Assembly: GCA_030998015.1 (NCBI GenBank)
Contig: JARWMV010000245.1
Coordinates: 434,001 to 498,000, forward strand
Origin: Ceratorhiza oryzae-sativae
Lineage: Eukaryota; Basidiomycota; Agaricomycetes; Cantharellales; Ceratobasidiaceae
DNA: 64,000 nt
Reading direction: 5' to 3'
This document shows, in pieces, positions 42,587 through 53,927 of this stretch. The notes beneath the pieces were generated by a model. It saw only the letters and a list, made by a program, of their open reading frames with translations, had not been told where the DNA came from and searched no databases. Numbering within the stretch: the first letter of the stretch is position 1; each line of letters opens with the position of its first letter. Made by a program: the position numbers and the translations under genes.

Positions 42587-42880
42587 ACGTGTTTTATTCC
42601 ACACGACGAGAGCCGAGGTTGGACGGAACGAGAGCGGTGGCTACGGTCCCGCTCTGGCAAAGTTTGATCGGTATATATTTACCTAACGGTTAAGAAGGGC
42701 TCCATGTGCCGAAGGGAGCGTCATCCATGAGTGGATTGTAATTCCTATGTCCCCAAGGCCATCTTGACTTCTGACTGTGAACGTCACAAGTTCAATTCCG
42801 ATGGCAGCCGCTGGTTCTGGTATCAAGGTGAGCACTTTGTTTTTTCCATCGTCGCATACTTGATACGAATAGATGCCTGG
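42587..42880 (+). repeat. Dispersed SINE-like repeat, copy 4
   Basis: Runs from ACGTGTTTTATTCC to AGATGCCTGG, with an extra 22 bp near 42,611-42,632 that duplicates a CGAGAG flank. Same orientation as copy 2. B-box-like GTTCAATTCCG with one mismatch. Confidence 0.6.
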
Positions 42881-43022
42881 CCAGTGGACACCCTCCTGTA
42901 ACCTCTAAATCTAACGCCAAGCCAAGCTATCCACAGTGTGGCTGGAACTGGTGGATGCGCTATTTAAACCCATAGATCCCCATATGATACATGTGGACGC
43001 GTCTAAGTCATTGGTCTTTACT

Positions 43023-44131
43023 TCAGTCCTTTCGTTGGAATTCTTTGACTTCATCATTATTCCACTCGATGAAAGACCCGGAGAGCGATGAATTTGCTGC
43101 AACGGATAGCCCCGCAATTACATGCCCTGTATCCTCGGGCTTGACGAGCTTAGAATCCGCGTGCAACCTTGTGAATCGCTCGTGTTCCTCGGGCCGCATT
43201 GCGGAAAGACCTGTAACATATAATTTATAGGCGTAATAACATCCAGGTATGAAATTCGTACCCTGCTGTCTTATAATGGATTGCATCTAGGAGCGAATTG
43301 TTAGGTTTCTCTGAGTGTATGCGTTGCGACAAAATTAATACCTCTGTGTCGACCACCCCAGGTCTAACTGCAACCGAAACAATATCTTTCTCTTCGTTTG
43401 CCAGCGTTCTATGATGAGGATAAGCTGACATTCTCATTAGGAATGTTCGTCAGGACTCACCGGGCTAACGAATTGAGAGCGGCTTTGGAAGCACTATAAG
43501 GACCCCACCCAACCACTCCGCCGTTAGCGGCACCGGAACTAGATCATAGTTAATCAGTGCATATTTTTGAGCATAAGAATCAGTCGACCTGCCTTACAAA
43601 TATCACGCGTCCACGAGCTTCACGTAAAGAAGGAAGACCAGCCTTGATGAGATGGATGGTCGAAAATAAATTGACGTCGAACAAGTTTTTCCATCCGTCT
43701 ACGGTCGATTCTGGGGAGCTTATGCGTCCGAGTGGGTCAAGAGTCCCAGCATTGAGGACGAGTCCGTCCAAGCGGCCAAATTTGGACTTGGCAAGCTGAA
43801 CGGCTGAAATCGCAGACTGTTCCTGAGTGCTGCCGAAGCCGTAAACTGAGGATGTCCTGTTGAACAAATCAAAAATTCATGACCACGTACACATCTCCTT
43901 CCAAGAGAGCGAGGTTATCTGGATGTTTAGAGGCTAACGCGCTGATCTCGGGTGTACGAGTACGAGATAAGGTCACAACACGAGCTTTGTATGACTCGAG
44001 AAGTGCTCCGACTACTGCGAGTCCGATGCCGCTACAGACCAGCGACCACGTTTCAAAGCTACCAATCGGTGATTAGGAAAACGAACTAACCGAGAAGCTC
44101 CTGTAACAATGATAACTGGTGCATTTGACAT
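43023..44131 (-). CDS. Short-chain dehydrogenase/reductase (frame problem)
   Basis: Classical SDR of the sepiapterin-reductase/fungal YIR035C type; NADP-dependent reduction of a carbonyl is expected, substrate unknown. Exon 1 (44,091-44,131) reads MSNAPVIIVTGASR, exon 2 (43,891-44,031) continues GIGLAVVGALLE, completing the TGxxxGIG cofactor loop. Then LVLNAG, RGRVIF, SSGAANGG with the catalytic Ser, and the catalytic YSASK with Tyr and Lys. The C-terminus reads AVRPGVVDTE, ending at 43,023. Between RGRVIF (donor near 43,607) and SSGAA (acceptor near 43,543) the phases disagree by two bases, as if one GT of GTGT were lost at the donor. The gene is damaged or the base calls are wrong there. 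Confidence 0.8.
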
Positions 44132-44302
44132 ATTATTTGATGTATTTTGAGTTTCAAGGGATGTTTGTGCTAATGGCGATGGGAATCAAAACCACGAAAT
44201 GACGATTAGGGTTATCTAAGCTGACCAACATAATAATCAGGGAGCCCGGCTAATTGATATCCATAAGCAAGCGAAGCGCCTCACCGCAACCACGACCTTG
44301 TT

Positions 44303-45148
44303 ATGATTAGTTACGTCCTCTTGGTCTCCCGTCAAGGTTTGTGTTGTGTGTACTAAGGCAATCAATACAACGCTAAGGAATATGGTCATTTTAGGGAAAG
44401 TCAGACTTGCAAAATGGTATTCCACACTGTCGCCCAAGGTCAAGGCCAAGATCGTAAAGGACGTGACACAGCTCGTTCTCGCTCGACGGACCCGGATGTG
44501 TAACTTTTTGGAGTACAAAGGTGTGCCCCATGATTCCTGTAGCTTATGCGATATCACCGATTGACGATGCCGACCTGTCGCACCCGCGTAGACACCAAAG
44601 TCGTGTACCGACGCTACGCTTCGCTCTTCTTCGTTTGCGGTATCAGCTCGGGAGACAATGAGCTTGTGACGCTTGAAATCATTCATCGTTACGTCGAAGT
44701 TCTTGACAGGTACTTTGGGAATGTGAGTATTGGATATTCGTACGTGGTTTGTGGTCTAAAACGCGTTTTTCACCGGCGTGGATTAGGTTTGCGAGCTTGA
44801 TCTGTGAGTACACGCATCTTGGGCGGCATGGCCCGACTAAACTTAGCCCCTTTTTAAGGATCTTCAACTTCCAAAAAGCCTACGCGGTAGGTTGCCTTTA
44901 TCTAACCCCCGACCCACCCGTATTTACTCCGTTGGTACAATAGATCCTTGACGAGCTCATCATTGCGGGTGAACTTCAAGAATCATCAAAGAAATCTGTC
45001 CTCCGAGTCGTATGTCTCTTTCTCCCTACCATGAATCTAATACTATTCCAACCCTGCTCCCGCTGGCTAGGTGGCCCAATCAGACTCCATAGAAGAGACC
45101 GAAAACAGTGAGGACAGCCTCGCCCGCCTGGGCTCTCGAAGTGCATAA
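44303..45148 (+). CDS. APS1: AP-1 complex sigma subunit
   Basis: The small (longin-fold) subunit of the AP-1 clathrin adaptor, working at the trans-Golgi and endosomes. Seven exons, all in phase (44,303..44,336, 44,395..44,520, 44,592..44,722, 44,787..44,803, 44,859..44,886, 44,944..45,009, 45,071..45,148), give about 159 residues. Family landmarks: [80 protein letters not shown] and [10 protein letters not shown]. The short acidic tail ([14 protein letters not shown]) is typical of AP-1 rather than AP-2 sigma. No disruption; a clean gene. Confidence 0.95.
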
Positions 45149-45475
45149 TCATAGATTTATTCAATCGCTCTTTCCCCTATGTTCTTTGTTATACCTGGAA
45201 ATTTAATTGGTGCTTCCTCTATCACAAGTGGGCGATGCACTCAAAGAAGCTGGCTTGTAGAGCTGGGATGTCTACGTGTTGTACGCTACTCTATCTTATT
45301 TTACCTGTAGCACTAATTGACAAGCCCTCACGCAGATTTTACGTATTGAAATAAATCACGTTCATTATCGTGAAACATTAATGGATTATGCGTCGGGATA
45401 GGTCGTTACATTAGAAATATCAGCATCACAGCAAGTTCATAATCAGATACAGAAAGTAACCAAAGGAGAAAATGT
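45149..45475. other. 3' intergenic region between convergent genes
   Basis: 327 bp between the AP-1 sigma stop and the ceramide synthase stop, holding both 3' UTRs. AT-rich, with an AATAAA-like AAATAAATCACG at about 45,350. Nothing else seen. Confidence 0.45.
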
Positions 45476-47374
45476 CTAATCACTCTTCTCATCTTCGTCG
45501 TCGTGCTCGTCATCTCCATCGCATTCATCATCAGACCTATCATCGTCGACTTTGTCAAGGTCTGGTGCGAATAACGCCCTATCGGTGGGTCAGCGGGACA
45601 GCAAGGAAAGGAGTGAAGCATACTAGCCTGATAAGGATCCTCCAGATGAGGAAGTACCAGAACAGGTTGACGAGTTGCAGGAGGAAAATCGGGAAGAACA
45701 CTACCGGTCGGGCCCTAGTTTGTGTCGAAACTCAGTACATCGCATACACTGGTACTTGTGAGAATACCCACCACCAAGGCATGTATGCATGATCGGCGGG
45801 ATCCAATTTCGTAAATTGCTCTCTGTAAAAAGGAAACGGATAAGTGGGAAACCAAATAGTTCGGGGGATGTGGCGTACGGGATAAGTTCAAACTCGAACC
45901 AGACTGAATACAAAAACTTCAGATTCAGATAATGACGGCAGTAACTAAATGGTGCACCATTTTGTTAGTTGCAGATTCATTCGATAACATGCCAAATACA
46001 TACCTCCATACAACAGTCGACCATGCGAATGCAATAAACTTGCTCTTGTTCATCTTTAGATAATTGAAGATTTTAGACAGCTGGGAAGGCACCAAATTTA
46101 GCTCTGTGCGAATCGGTGGAAAACGTAACTCACGGCCAAAAAAATATCAGATACATCCATGGTAATGAAAACAGCATTTCCGATCCAAGTCAGATTGACA
46201 ATATAGCTTGAACTGACGAGGAAAATTGTAACGAGGTGGTGGATAACGAGCTCTGCGAAGTCTTTTCGGGGCTTTTCCAAGCCAAGGACCATAACGAGAA
46301 GCTGTTGGGTCCAGTAGGCCCCTTGCAGGAGGTAGTATACCTTCATGAGCGCGCTCATCCGCCAATGGGGGTATTCTGTGGAAGCAAAAGTGAGCAAGCA
46401 TTCGACAAATATAAACCGCATACACTCGCCAAGCCAGAAATGCTCCGTATTGAACCACCATGTCGGCATTCCACTCATAATATACAAGCCGAGTGACCCA
46501 AAGCACCCGAAGTAAAGGACAGCATATCCTTGCTCAGCAAATCTAGGAAAGAAAAGGCTATATATGATCGTCGGGGGGCACGTTTGAACTGACATACCGA
46601 TCGAGTTTCGACTCTCTCTTGATACCAAGAGCTCGCGCCAATGGTATGAGAATGTAGATTGTGACCGATTGTCGGACAAAGGAAAAGAAAATGACGTAGT
46701 AGGCCAAGAAGATGAGATCCTGATATTCCGTATTTAGCACGCGAGTCTAAATTCCTGATCGGATCGAGGGCTTACCAACCAGCCCTTGTCGAATCGCGGG
46801 TCCGATGCGTCAGAGTCGGGTAGATAGTACGAAATGAGCAGTAACGGCGCAAATGGGTTTTTGTACGGGTGCTTGAGTATGTGTCGGGTGACCAGCTCAA
46901 AGTTGGCGTAGAGAACTACGGGAATCATCAAAAGCTTAAAGGAGGAAGCTGAAGGAAGATCTCGGTTAGGCGAGTTCCGACGTGAAAGAAACCGGGGATT
47001 ATTTACCGGGCTCTCTCATCCATCGCATAGTTTTCACATCATGCCATAAGCCAGATGGCTGAGTCCGGTCAGCGCCCACACCCGGCAGGTCGAAACCTCG
47101 CCGTTTCTCATTCGCATAACGAAGTTTGGCGTTGGAGAGTGAGTTGATATTTGGGCTCGATGAGGGAGTAGAGCCCGGGCTACTGTCGAGCATAGCTCCA
47201 GCAATGTGGTGGTCAGGATCATGTCTGAGAACGATTGTCTTCAGAATGTGCTATCAACAACATGGGATATGCTCACTCGATGTTGTCCAGTGCCTCTTTG
47301 AAAGAGCCCGCCCTCGCTCTGCTTTTGTGGCTGGTAACCCGGAGGCGAGCGGTTGAGGAGTCACTTTCAGACAT
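45476..47374 (-). CDS. LAG1: Lag1/Lac1-type ceramide synthase
   Basis: Acyl-CoA-dependent sphingoid-base N-acyltransferase of the ER membrane (TLC domain). Start at 47,374 (MSESDSSTARLR), a disordered Ser-rich N-terminus, then GLWHDVKTMRWMREP, the usual lead-in to the first helix (SFKLLMIPVVLYANFEL). The Lag motif is complete: FAELVIHHLVTIFLVSSSY and NLTWIGNAVFITMDVSDIFL, with the two His and the two Asp required for activity. Later helices include LQLVNLFWYFLIWRILIR. The C-terminal tail is strongly acidic (DDDRSDDECDGDDEHDDEDE), as in yeast Lag1/Lac1, which bind Lip1/CK2 through it. Exons are short and numerous; I did not resolve all junctions in 45,600-46,000. Divergent from PSF2, 243 bp apart. 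Confidence 0.85.
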
Positions 47375-47617
47375 AGTGTCGGCGACGGGCGCGGGCGATA
47401 GTCGTTGAGACAGCGGGCTCGACCCGGAGGGCAGTGGTGGGGGGGAGGAGAGAGAGCAGACCCTTGGAACACACGGCCGCCGTCATGTTTAAGCCCGGCA
47501 TCCTTAGCTCTCACGAATCCGAGACGCCAAGGCCGTCATCATTTCCAATTCTCAACCATTACTTGATTGCCATTCGACCACCTCAGTTGACACGCCCATC
47601 CAATTCCAGCCCGAAGA

Positions 47618-48480
47618 ATGGCCCTGCCGCCAGCCCTTTTGCATGGAACAACACCACATGAGCTCGAATTCATCGCAGCTGAGGAGATTGTCACTGTTGT
47701 CCCGACATTCTCCATGGAGAGGATACGGCTCATGTCGGTGCGTGGCTTCGGCAATTTGCAATGTCCCGAATGTAATTGCAGATTATATGTGGGTAGTAGG
47801 GGGTATATGGCCCATTCCGGCCTCCAGCACGCTCGCAGGTGCCTCTTTGGTTTGCTTCAGATCTCAAGTTGAAGCGAAAATGTTATATTGTCCCACCCGT
47901 TGGATGAGTGTCGGTAAGTGGCATACTCACGCACTCTATCTGTGCTCAATTTTGTCCGTCGCAGAATGGCTACAGGAGAAGCTACGTGAAGAAACAACCG
48001 CAGATGCCTTCAGCAAAATGCCCTTCCGATATATTGAAATATCTAAGCTTCTGCTGGATGTGTACGTCCTACATCATCCGTCTTTTATCTCAATATTCAC
48101 GAGGACATTAGAGCACCCGACGACATACCTTCTTCAGAACGAGTGCGAACCTTGCTCAAGGATATCCAAGAAGCTAGACAAGCCAAGCTTCGCGCGAGTC
48201 TCAAGGATCTGGACCATCTGCAACTTTCGGTTCGCCTGGATCTTGTTGTCTCCAATCATCTGACTGATTGTCGGTACAGTTCCCGAATATCTGTGCGATG
48301 GAGATCAATGAATTGCGACCGTTCTTTATTAAGGCAATGGAAGCCAAGGGTCGACTCTTTGCCGCACCACTGGGTGATAATGATACGACCGTGGGCGGCA
48401 CAGTAGGCGGGACGTTCGGGGCCACACAGTCTCAAAACGAGAGTGGATGGGGCAACAGCTATGATATGGACACGACCTAA
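47618..48480 (+). CDS. PSF2: GINS complex subunit Psf2
   Basis: Second GINS subunit in the window (helicase assembly with Cdc45 and MCM). [20 protein letters not shown] with [18 protein letters not shown] starts the protein. The next exon has [19 protein letters not shown] and KRKCYIVPP, followed by [49 protein letters not shown], and [17 protein letters not shown]. The order and spacing match Psf2. The tail is Gly/Thr/Asn-rich. The exon ending CCACCCGTTGGATGAGTG needs one extra base (expected PPxWMSV) to reach the following EWLQ exon, so a 1-nt deletion or error lies near 47,898-47,905. Terminates at 48,480. Confidence 0.88.
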
Positions 48481-48594
48481 ATGTGATTAGATTCAATAAA
48501 TATGCATGTACAGTAAAAATACAACAGCTACAAAAGTACCCACACTAACAAAAAAAAAATCAATAGGACAGCATAGGCAAACTAGTGAAAGCGG

Positions 48595-50806
48595 CTAAGA
48601 GGTAGGAGGAAGGCCAGCTTTGCGTCGTTGTTCTTGCACCCAAAATTTCACAAGATTTAGAGTTGCGACAGCGTCCTCTAAACTAGAGTGCCCTTGAGTT
48701 TCGGCCCCATCGACATTGCCATTCTGTATCAATAATCCCAGGTGTTCTCGGGCCCTGTACCCAACACGCTATGAGCAAGGTGTGGTAAAAGCCAGCACCG
48801 GAGACTCACAAATCTCGCAAAGCCCGCCGGTACGGGAATCCAGATGCATGGGGGAACAGCACCGTAGTATCTACTACGTTCAAATGAACCATACGCAGCG
48901 CGCGCATATCGTTTTCCAGCCTATGCAAACCGGGGATCAGATTTACACTGAGGATTTCAATCGAGTTGAACATACGCGTGTCCGATGAGTATTGTCTCAG
49001 GCCCGATTAACTTCCTTAACTCTCTTCGCACGCCGTCTAGATCCAGCTCAGCGCCCTCCAACGACTTGACTCCAGAGAAACGGGTATTATAATCGCTAGG
49101 CCTAGGCTCAGTCCCCATTTATGATCCCAGCTTCGCCATTCTACTTACAGAACCTCCACTCCAGGATCCATCTTCACCAGCTTGTCATACACAGGCTTGC
49201 CAGCGCCATCGATTACCGAAACTCGCGCGAGACTCATCCCTGCGGTGGTATATATCATCTCACAGTCTAATGCAGCGACATCAAGTTGGCCGGCTAGTGG
49301 GCTTCCAGATGGGGCCGATGTAGTCCCTTCGAAAGCTGAGGATAACGAATAAGGGTGCCGAGCATGAAGAAGATCAAAGTCGTCTGGGTCTTTGAACACA
49401 TGAGCACCAATCACGCAACCAGGGGAGCCACTAGGAGCACCACAGCATTTATGCATCATTTCCCGTACACCTGTAAATATATCGCGTTTTATGCGTATTC
49501 AGTTGGAACGAAGCCAAAGCTACTCACCTGCAACTCTGCTAACATACGTCCGCCCCCAGTGAAAGGTACACTTCTCCGACAATTCTTTCGCTTCCCTATC
49601 GCTCTTGGGACCCCTTACAATAAAGAGCGTCTGGCACCGCTCACATATTGCTTCTTGCCCCTCATCGCTGACCCTTGTCCCGCCCGGCCCTTCTGGTACC
49701 TCGACCAAATATCCCCACTGGACCAGCTGCTCCTGTGAAAGGATGGCATTCTCAATCTGTGCGCGTTTCAGAGCCGAGTTCTTCTGTGCTCGTCGCGCAT
49801 CAACGGTCCCTTGTGTGCCCACCGATGGATGCGATATGTGGTTCGGTTTGGGGCGTTTTTTAATCATGGTGATCGTGTGTGCACCGTTCTGTGGCAAGGG
49901 GGATGGGGTAAAATGGTGTGTTACAGGAACAAATAACATGATTGACGTACATTTTTGTATGTCGTTCTTTGTGACCTGGCGTAGATCTCTGCTTCTTGGG
50001 CTATCGCATGTTGGCCAGGCAGAGTCGCCGAACGTGAGTCTTTTGGAAGGTCGCCGTAGAGTGTTTGAAAAGTCTACAGGGTAGTAAGTATCATGGTACC
50101 CACACGCGAGGAGATCCCGTTAACCACCTGGTATATCACAGTCACCATTCTTTGCCGCTCTTTGAGTGGTACGTTGGTGTTCGCAGCGTTAATATTCAAT
50201 ATCGGCGCCCCAGTGGGAGATAAGGATGTCTGGAACAACCCCGTGGTTCGAAGTCAGTCGAGAGCGCAGTTCAGGAGTAACCCCACCAAGGACGTACCAC
50301 AGAGGGAGGGACCGTTTTACGAACTGGTCCTGGGGCAAACTTGGGGACTTTTGCAGGTGGGGGCGGGGAAGATGCGAGCGATGGCGTTTCAACAGGTCGC
50401 TTAGCGACCTCCACGCGAGGTGCAGATGTCAGACGGCTGGGTCTAGGGGCTACAATTGGCGTTCGGTTCGCACTAGCAGGTGTGGGATTGGACGGAGGAA
50501 TTGGAGGTTTAGAGCTCGATGGTCCGGCTATGGTGTCATTATTATGACTGCCTGGTGGTGCGTTGACTGTAGCTTCCAACGGGATGGTCCCGGTTTCCTT
50601 GACAAAGGCAATATGCCGTCGGTATCAACATGGCTAGTTTGTATCGCAGTTGGATTCTTTGACGGCGGAGCCGGACCATGTAACAACGGGCAAGGAGAGC
50701 GAGCACAATGTTGATCGGGACATGCTGTTGCAAGTCAGAAACCCGGATAGTAGCCAGTTTGACACGGCTTACCGCTCGATTTAAACAAGCCGGCTGGTCT
50801 GAACAT
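48595..50806 (-). CDS. CCCH-type DEDDh RNA exonuclease (Rex3/REXO1-like)
   Basis: Nuclear 3'-5' RNA exonuclease of the yeast Rex3/human REXO1 group, trimming small RNAs. The start is placed at 50,806 (MFRPAGLFKSS). Exon 2 carries a CCCH knuckle, CPDQHCARSPCPLLH. A Pro/Ser-rich linker follows (SLASSPPPPAKVPKF), then SEKCTFHWGRTYVSR. The catalytic domain has ALDCEMIYTTAGMSLARV (first D and E), ILIGHALENDMRALR (D) and GHSSLEDAVATLNLV (H and D), so all five DEDDh residues are present. The C-terminus ends RRKAGLPPTS at 48,595. A one-base slip lies between LPLS and ATVNAPPG (near 50,590-50,625, at a TTT run). Terminates 114 bp from the PSF2 stop, convergent. Confidence 0.82.
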
Positions 50807-51037
50807 AACAGCTGCGGCCGTGATGCTAGGCGGATTGGATGCCTAGCCGTAGTTGACTGCAAGTTGTGTGAGTGTTGTAGCCACGTGAGGCAGTTTGGAA
50901 ATTGCACACGCGCAGGGTACTCCGAAATAGCATTCAACTGTTGTATTTATTGATTTACAAGTTATTCAGAATACCAGACACCCCTAGTAACTGTGATAGA
51001 GTACCATTTTATTGGTCGGCATGTGGAGGGGGCCAAG

Positions 51038-52760
51038 CTACACAGGTGCGGGCACGACGCGATTGAATAACACCTTGACCTTCCCTTGCTTGGCGGCGTA
51101 CTTCCCATCCGCGCCCTGCTTGAATCCACTCAAGATCCTGTCACCTTCTATATTGACGATATGTTAAGCGCTATCAATAGCCAAGGCCATGTTGGTGAGG
51201 GTCTAGAATCATATAACACTCAATCATTGAGCTATGCATGAAATATGCAAAAACTCACGGGGTTAGTGGTGAATGGAGTGTCAATTACACCATTTCCCTA
51301 AAGAAATATGAGCAGCGTCCGATAAGCGATAAAGTAAAGCTCCCAGCCACGTAAATACTTTTGCTATTGAGGAGAGTTGTTGCAATCAGTTTTCACAGTT
51401 CCACTTCAAGCGATAATCGCACGACTTACAAACCATGAACCTACCGATATTGAGAAGTTAGAAAAGACCCAAACGCAAAACTTGAGTTCTTACCTGTCCA
51501 TGGAAGTTGGTGCACAAGTCCTCGTTGGTGCCGTGTAGCAAGTAGGCATCAGTGTGCACCCTTGTCAAGAGCCAGCGCTTAGACATACCCCAAACGAGCA
51601 TTACCCTAACAATCAAACAGAAATCGGCGTATTACTCGAAAGGTAAACCAAGGAAACTTACACCAAGATGAAGTGCGGGCCAGGTGCCATAAATTGAGGC
51701 TCGAAGCCGGGCAAGTATCTTCTAACCCGCTGTGCGACCTAAGCTAAAGGTTTAGCAGGCTTTGAACATCAGGTGGATTGGCACACGCTATAAATTTCTG
51801 TAAACCAATCAGTCAATCGTCTTTGAGCGGCTGTAAGACGTACTCAGCCATCATCAAATGACTCTCACGCACAGACGCGGCGTTAGGCCTGGAGTGGAAT
51901 GTGGGCTAGAGACGAGAACGAATCCTATGATGAACTGGTACCCAAACTGTCACCTGGGGACCAGCGTACTCATTTTCGAACATGATATAGCTGCCTCTGG
52001 CTGAGTACGGCCGAGCAATCGGAAGTCGCATACAAGTCTTGAATCAATGGTTGCAGCAACAGCGCCATGAGAGAACGCTATACGTAGAGCGATATGCAGG
52101 AGGTACTAGTACGAAGGAAGAAGAACATACCATCACGATGAATCTAACATAATCCATGACTCAAGCAGAATAAACAGGAACAGTACACCATGCTTACTTG
52201 AGTATGCCACGGGCGTTTCTCTGTAATGGGGAGGTGATCGGAGGCTCGGGGTCGAATCGAGGCTATATGCGTTTGGTTAGTAAATACGTATAGTTGTGAG
52301 ACTCCTATGCATGAATGGCAATGGGTCATCTGGATCATGCTCCTTAAGTGCCTCCTCCCACCAGCGCAGGTCCCATGGATTTTCCTTCACCAACTTGACC
52401 CAGGTCTTCTTGAGCATAACCTGGCAGAAGGCCATCCTATAAGTTGGTATCAGACACCGCTATTCTGGCAGAATCGATGTTATACAAAACTCGCAGTTGC
52501 TCGGTGATATACTGGCCTTATTTGATCTTGTTAAATTATGAGTCTTCAACAAATATTTTCACTTACTAACGTGAGGAGCATGGGCGGCTTGTCAATATGC
52601 TTGATTTTATCCCCGACGAAGTTGTTCAAGCTGGAGTAATAGAGAATCCCGGACCGAAATGACAATTTAAATGCACACTCAAAGCGATCTGATGTACTGA
52701 CTGAGGAGTTGCTACTGCGCCAGCAGCTGTAACAGAGTATTTCACCTCTAATAAAACAAA
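51038..52760 (-). CDS. Unrecognised multi-exon gene
   Basis: A chain of short minus-strand exons with good splice signals and protein-like content but no family I can name. In order: NNFVGDKIKHIDKPPMLLTL, QYITEQLRVLYNIDSARIAV, FCQVMLKKTWVKLVKENPWD with LRWWEEALKEHDPDDPLP, PRFDPEPPITSPLQRNARG, AFSHGAVAATIDSRL, YIMFENEYAGPQ, AASVRESHLMMAE, RRYLPGFEPQFMAPGPHFI, VHTDAYLLHGTNEDLCTNFH, KSIYGNGVIDTPFTTNP, GDRILSGFKQGADGKYAAKQ and a C-terminus ending NRVVPAPV at 51,038. Introns of about 50 nt separate them. I did not find a secure start; the 5' end may extend above 52,760. It resembles an enzyme in composition (many aromatic and His residues, no low complexity). Confidence 0.45.
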
Positions 52761-53927
52761 CCATCAGAACGGAGCCGAATGTGGTAATGGATAAATGCCT
52801 TGCTCATATAGAAGTTGATTGGCTGATTCTCATCCTCAGTATGGTCTCAATCGCTCATCATGTCTTGAACTAGAAGAGCCCATAATCTTTCAGTTTGTGC
52901 TGCAGCCAGTCGTTTCAGAAAAAATCACCGACCTTCAACAGCTGTGACCCTTCCTTCCTGGCTCAGGGCATAGCGAGTTGCTCATGGTTGGTGAGGGGCC
53001 TAAATTTCTTTTGGTTAGCAGTGAATTTTCTTTGAATTTAAGGCCAATCCTCTCTCGCTCTCATTTGAAAACATGTTGCTGCGCGATAGGATCGTCAAAT
53101 GCCTGAAAGAGGAGCTGGATTGGATTAAGGCTGGGCGAAAAGATGTGCCTACGAGCCGATTCAGCACTCATCCACCCTGTAACCCCCAAAGGATCAGACC
53201 ACAAAATCGCGTAGCGAAGGGGCACAATACTAACCAAAGGACCGCGGCGAGTATATCAAGCGGCGAGTTGCCAAAGGCAGTGGTTTGCACTCCTGATCTT
53301 CTTCGGGTGGCTCATCAGGAACATTGACCTTCTGTTGAGGGATAGAACTTGGGGGACAATTGGGTTGCCTCGCCCATCCACGCACATAAATGCGTGTCAT
53401 GTATGTACTCAATCGTGCTCGACCTCGCCGCCAGGGTGCGCAACTTGGATGCATGCAAGTATGGAATTCAGAGGTACAAGAATGCCCAATTTCAAAGGTC
53501 GTGGTGCCCACAGAATTGGTTCAGTTAGACTGCGGCCTTTGGCTAAATAGGAGGGCCAGCATATGGAAAAAATCCATACCAACAAATAAATCATTTGCGT
53601 TAGGAGTGGGATTGAGCCAAAGGAACTTTGATCGACAGAGATATCTAACCTAAGTATAGTCAGATTAGAAGGCCGCATACACCCGCCAAACTCCTTCGTC
53701 GAAGATCCTGGAAACTAACAGGAACATAATCCTGCACCTCGCTCTAAGTGTATAATGATATCACGATCCCTTAGTACAACAAAGATGCCGAATAGAATCA
53801 GAAAGCTTGTCATATTATGTAGTCGTTACACCAAAGAATAAGCCTGTCCATGAAGCCCATTAAGCCAACAAATGTGCTCCCTCTACAGCTCGACTCACAA
53901 GAGTCTAAAGCAGCACCGACCAAGAAA
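52761..53927. other. No confident gene; possible decayed coding sequence
   Basis: About 1.2 kb. Minus-strand frames at 53,230-53,680 contain hydrophobic stretches (QMIYLLVWIFSICWPSYL) and a Pro/Glu-rich stretch (NVPDEPPEEDQECKPLP), and the plus strand has KCLKEELDWIKAG at about 53,095-53,130. None can be joined into a model. Confidence 0.3.
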
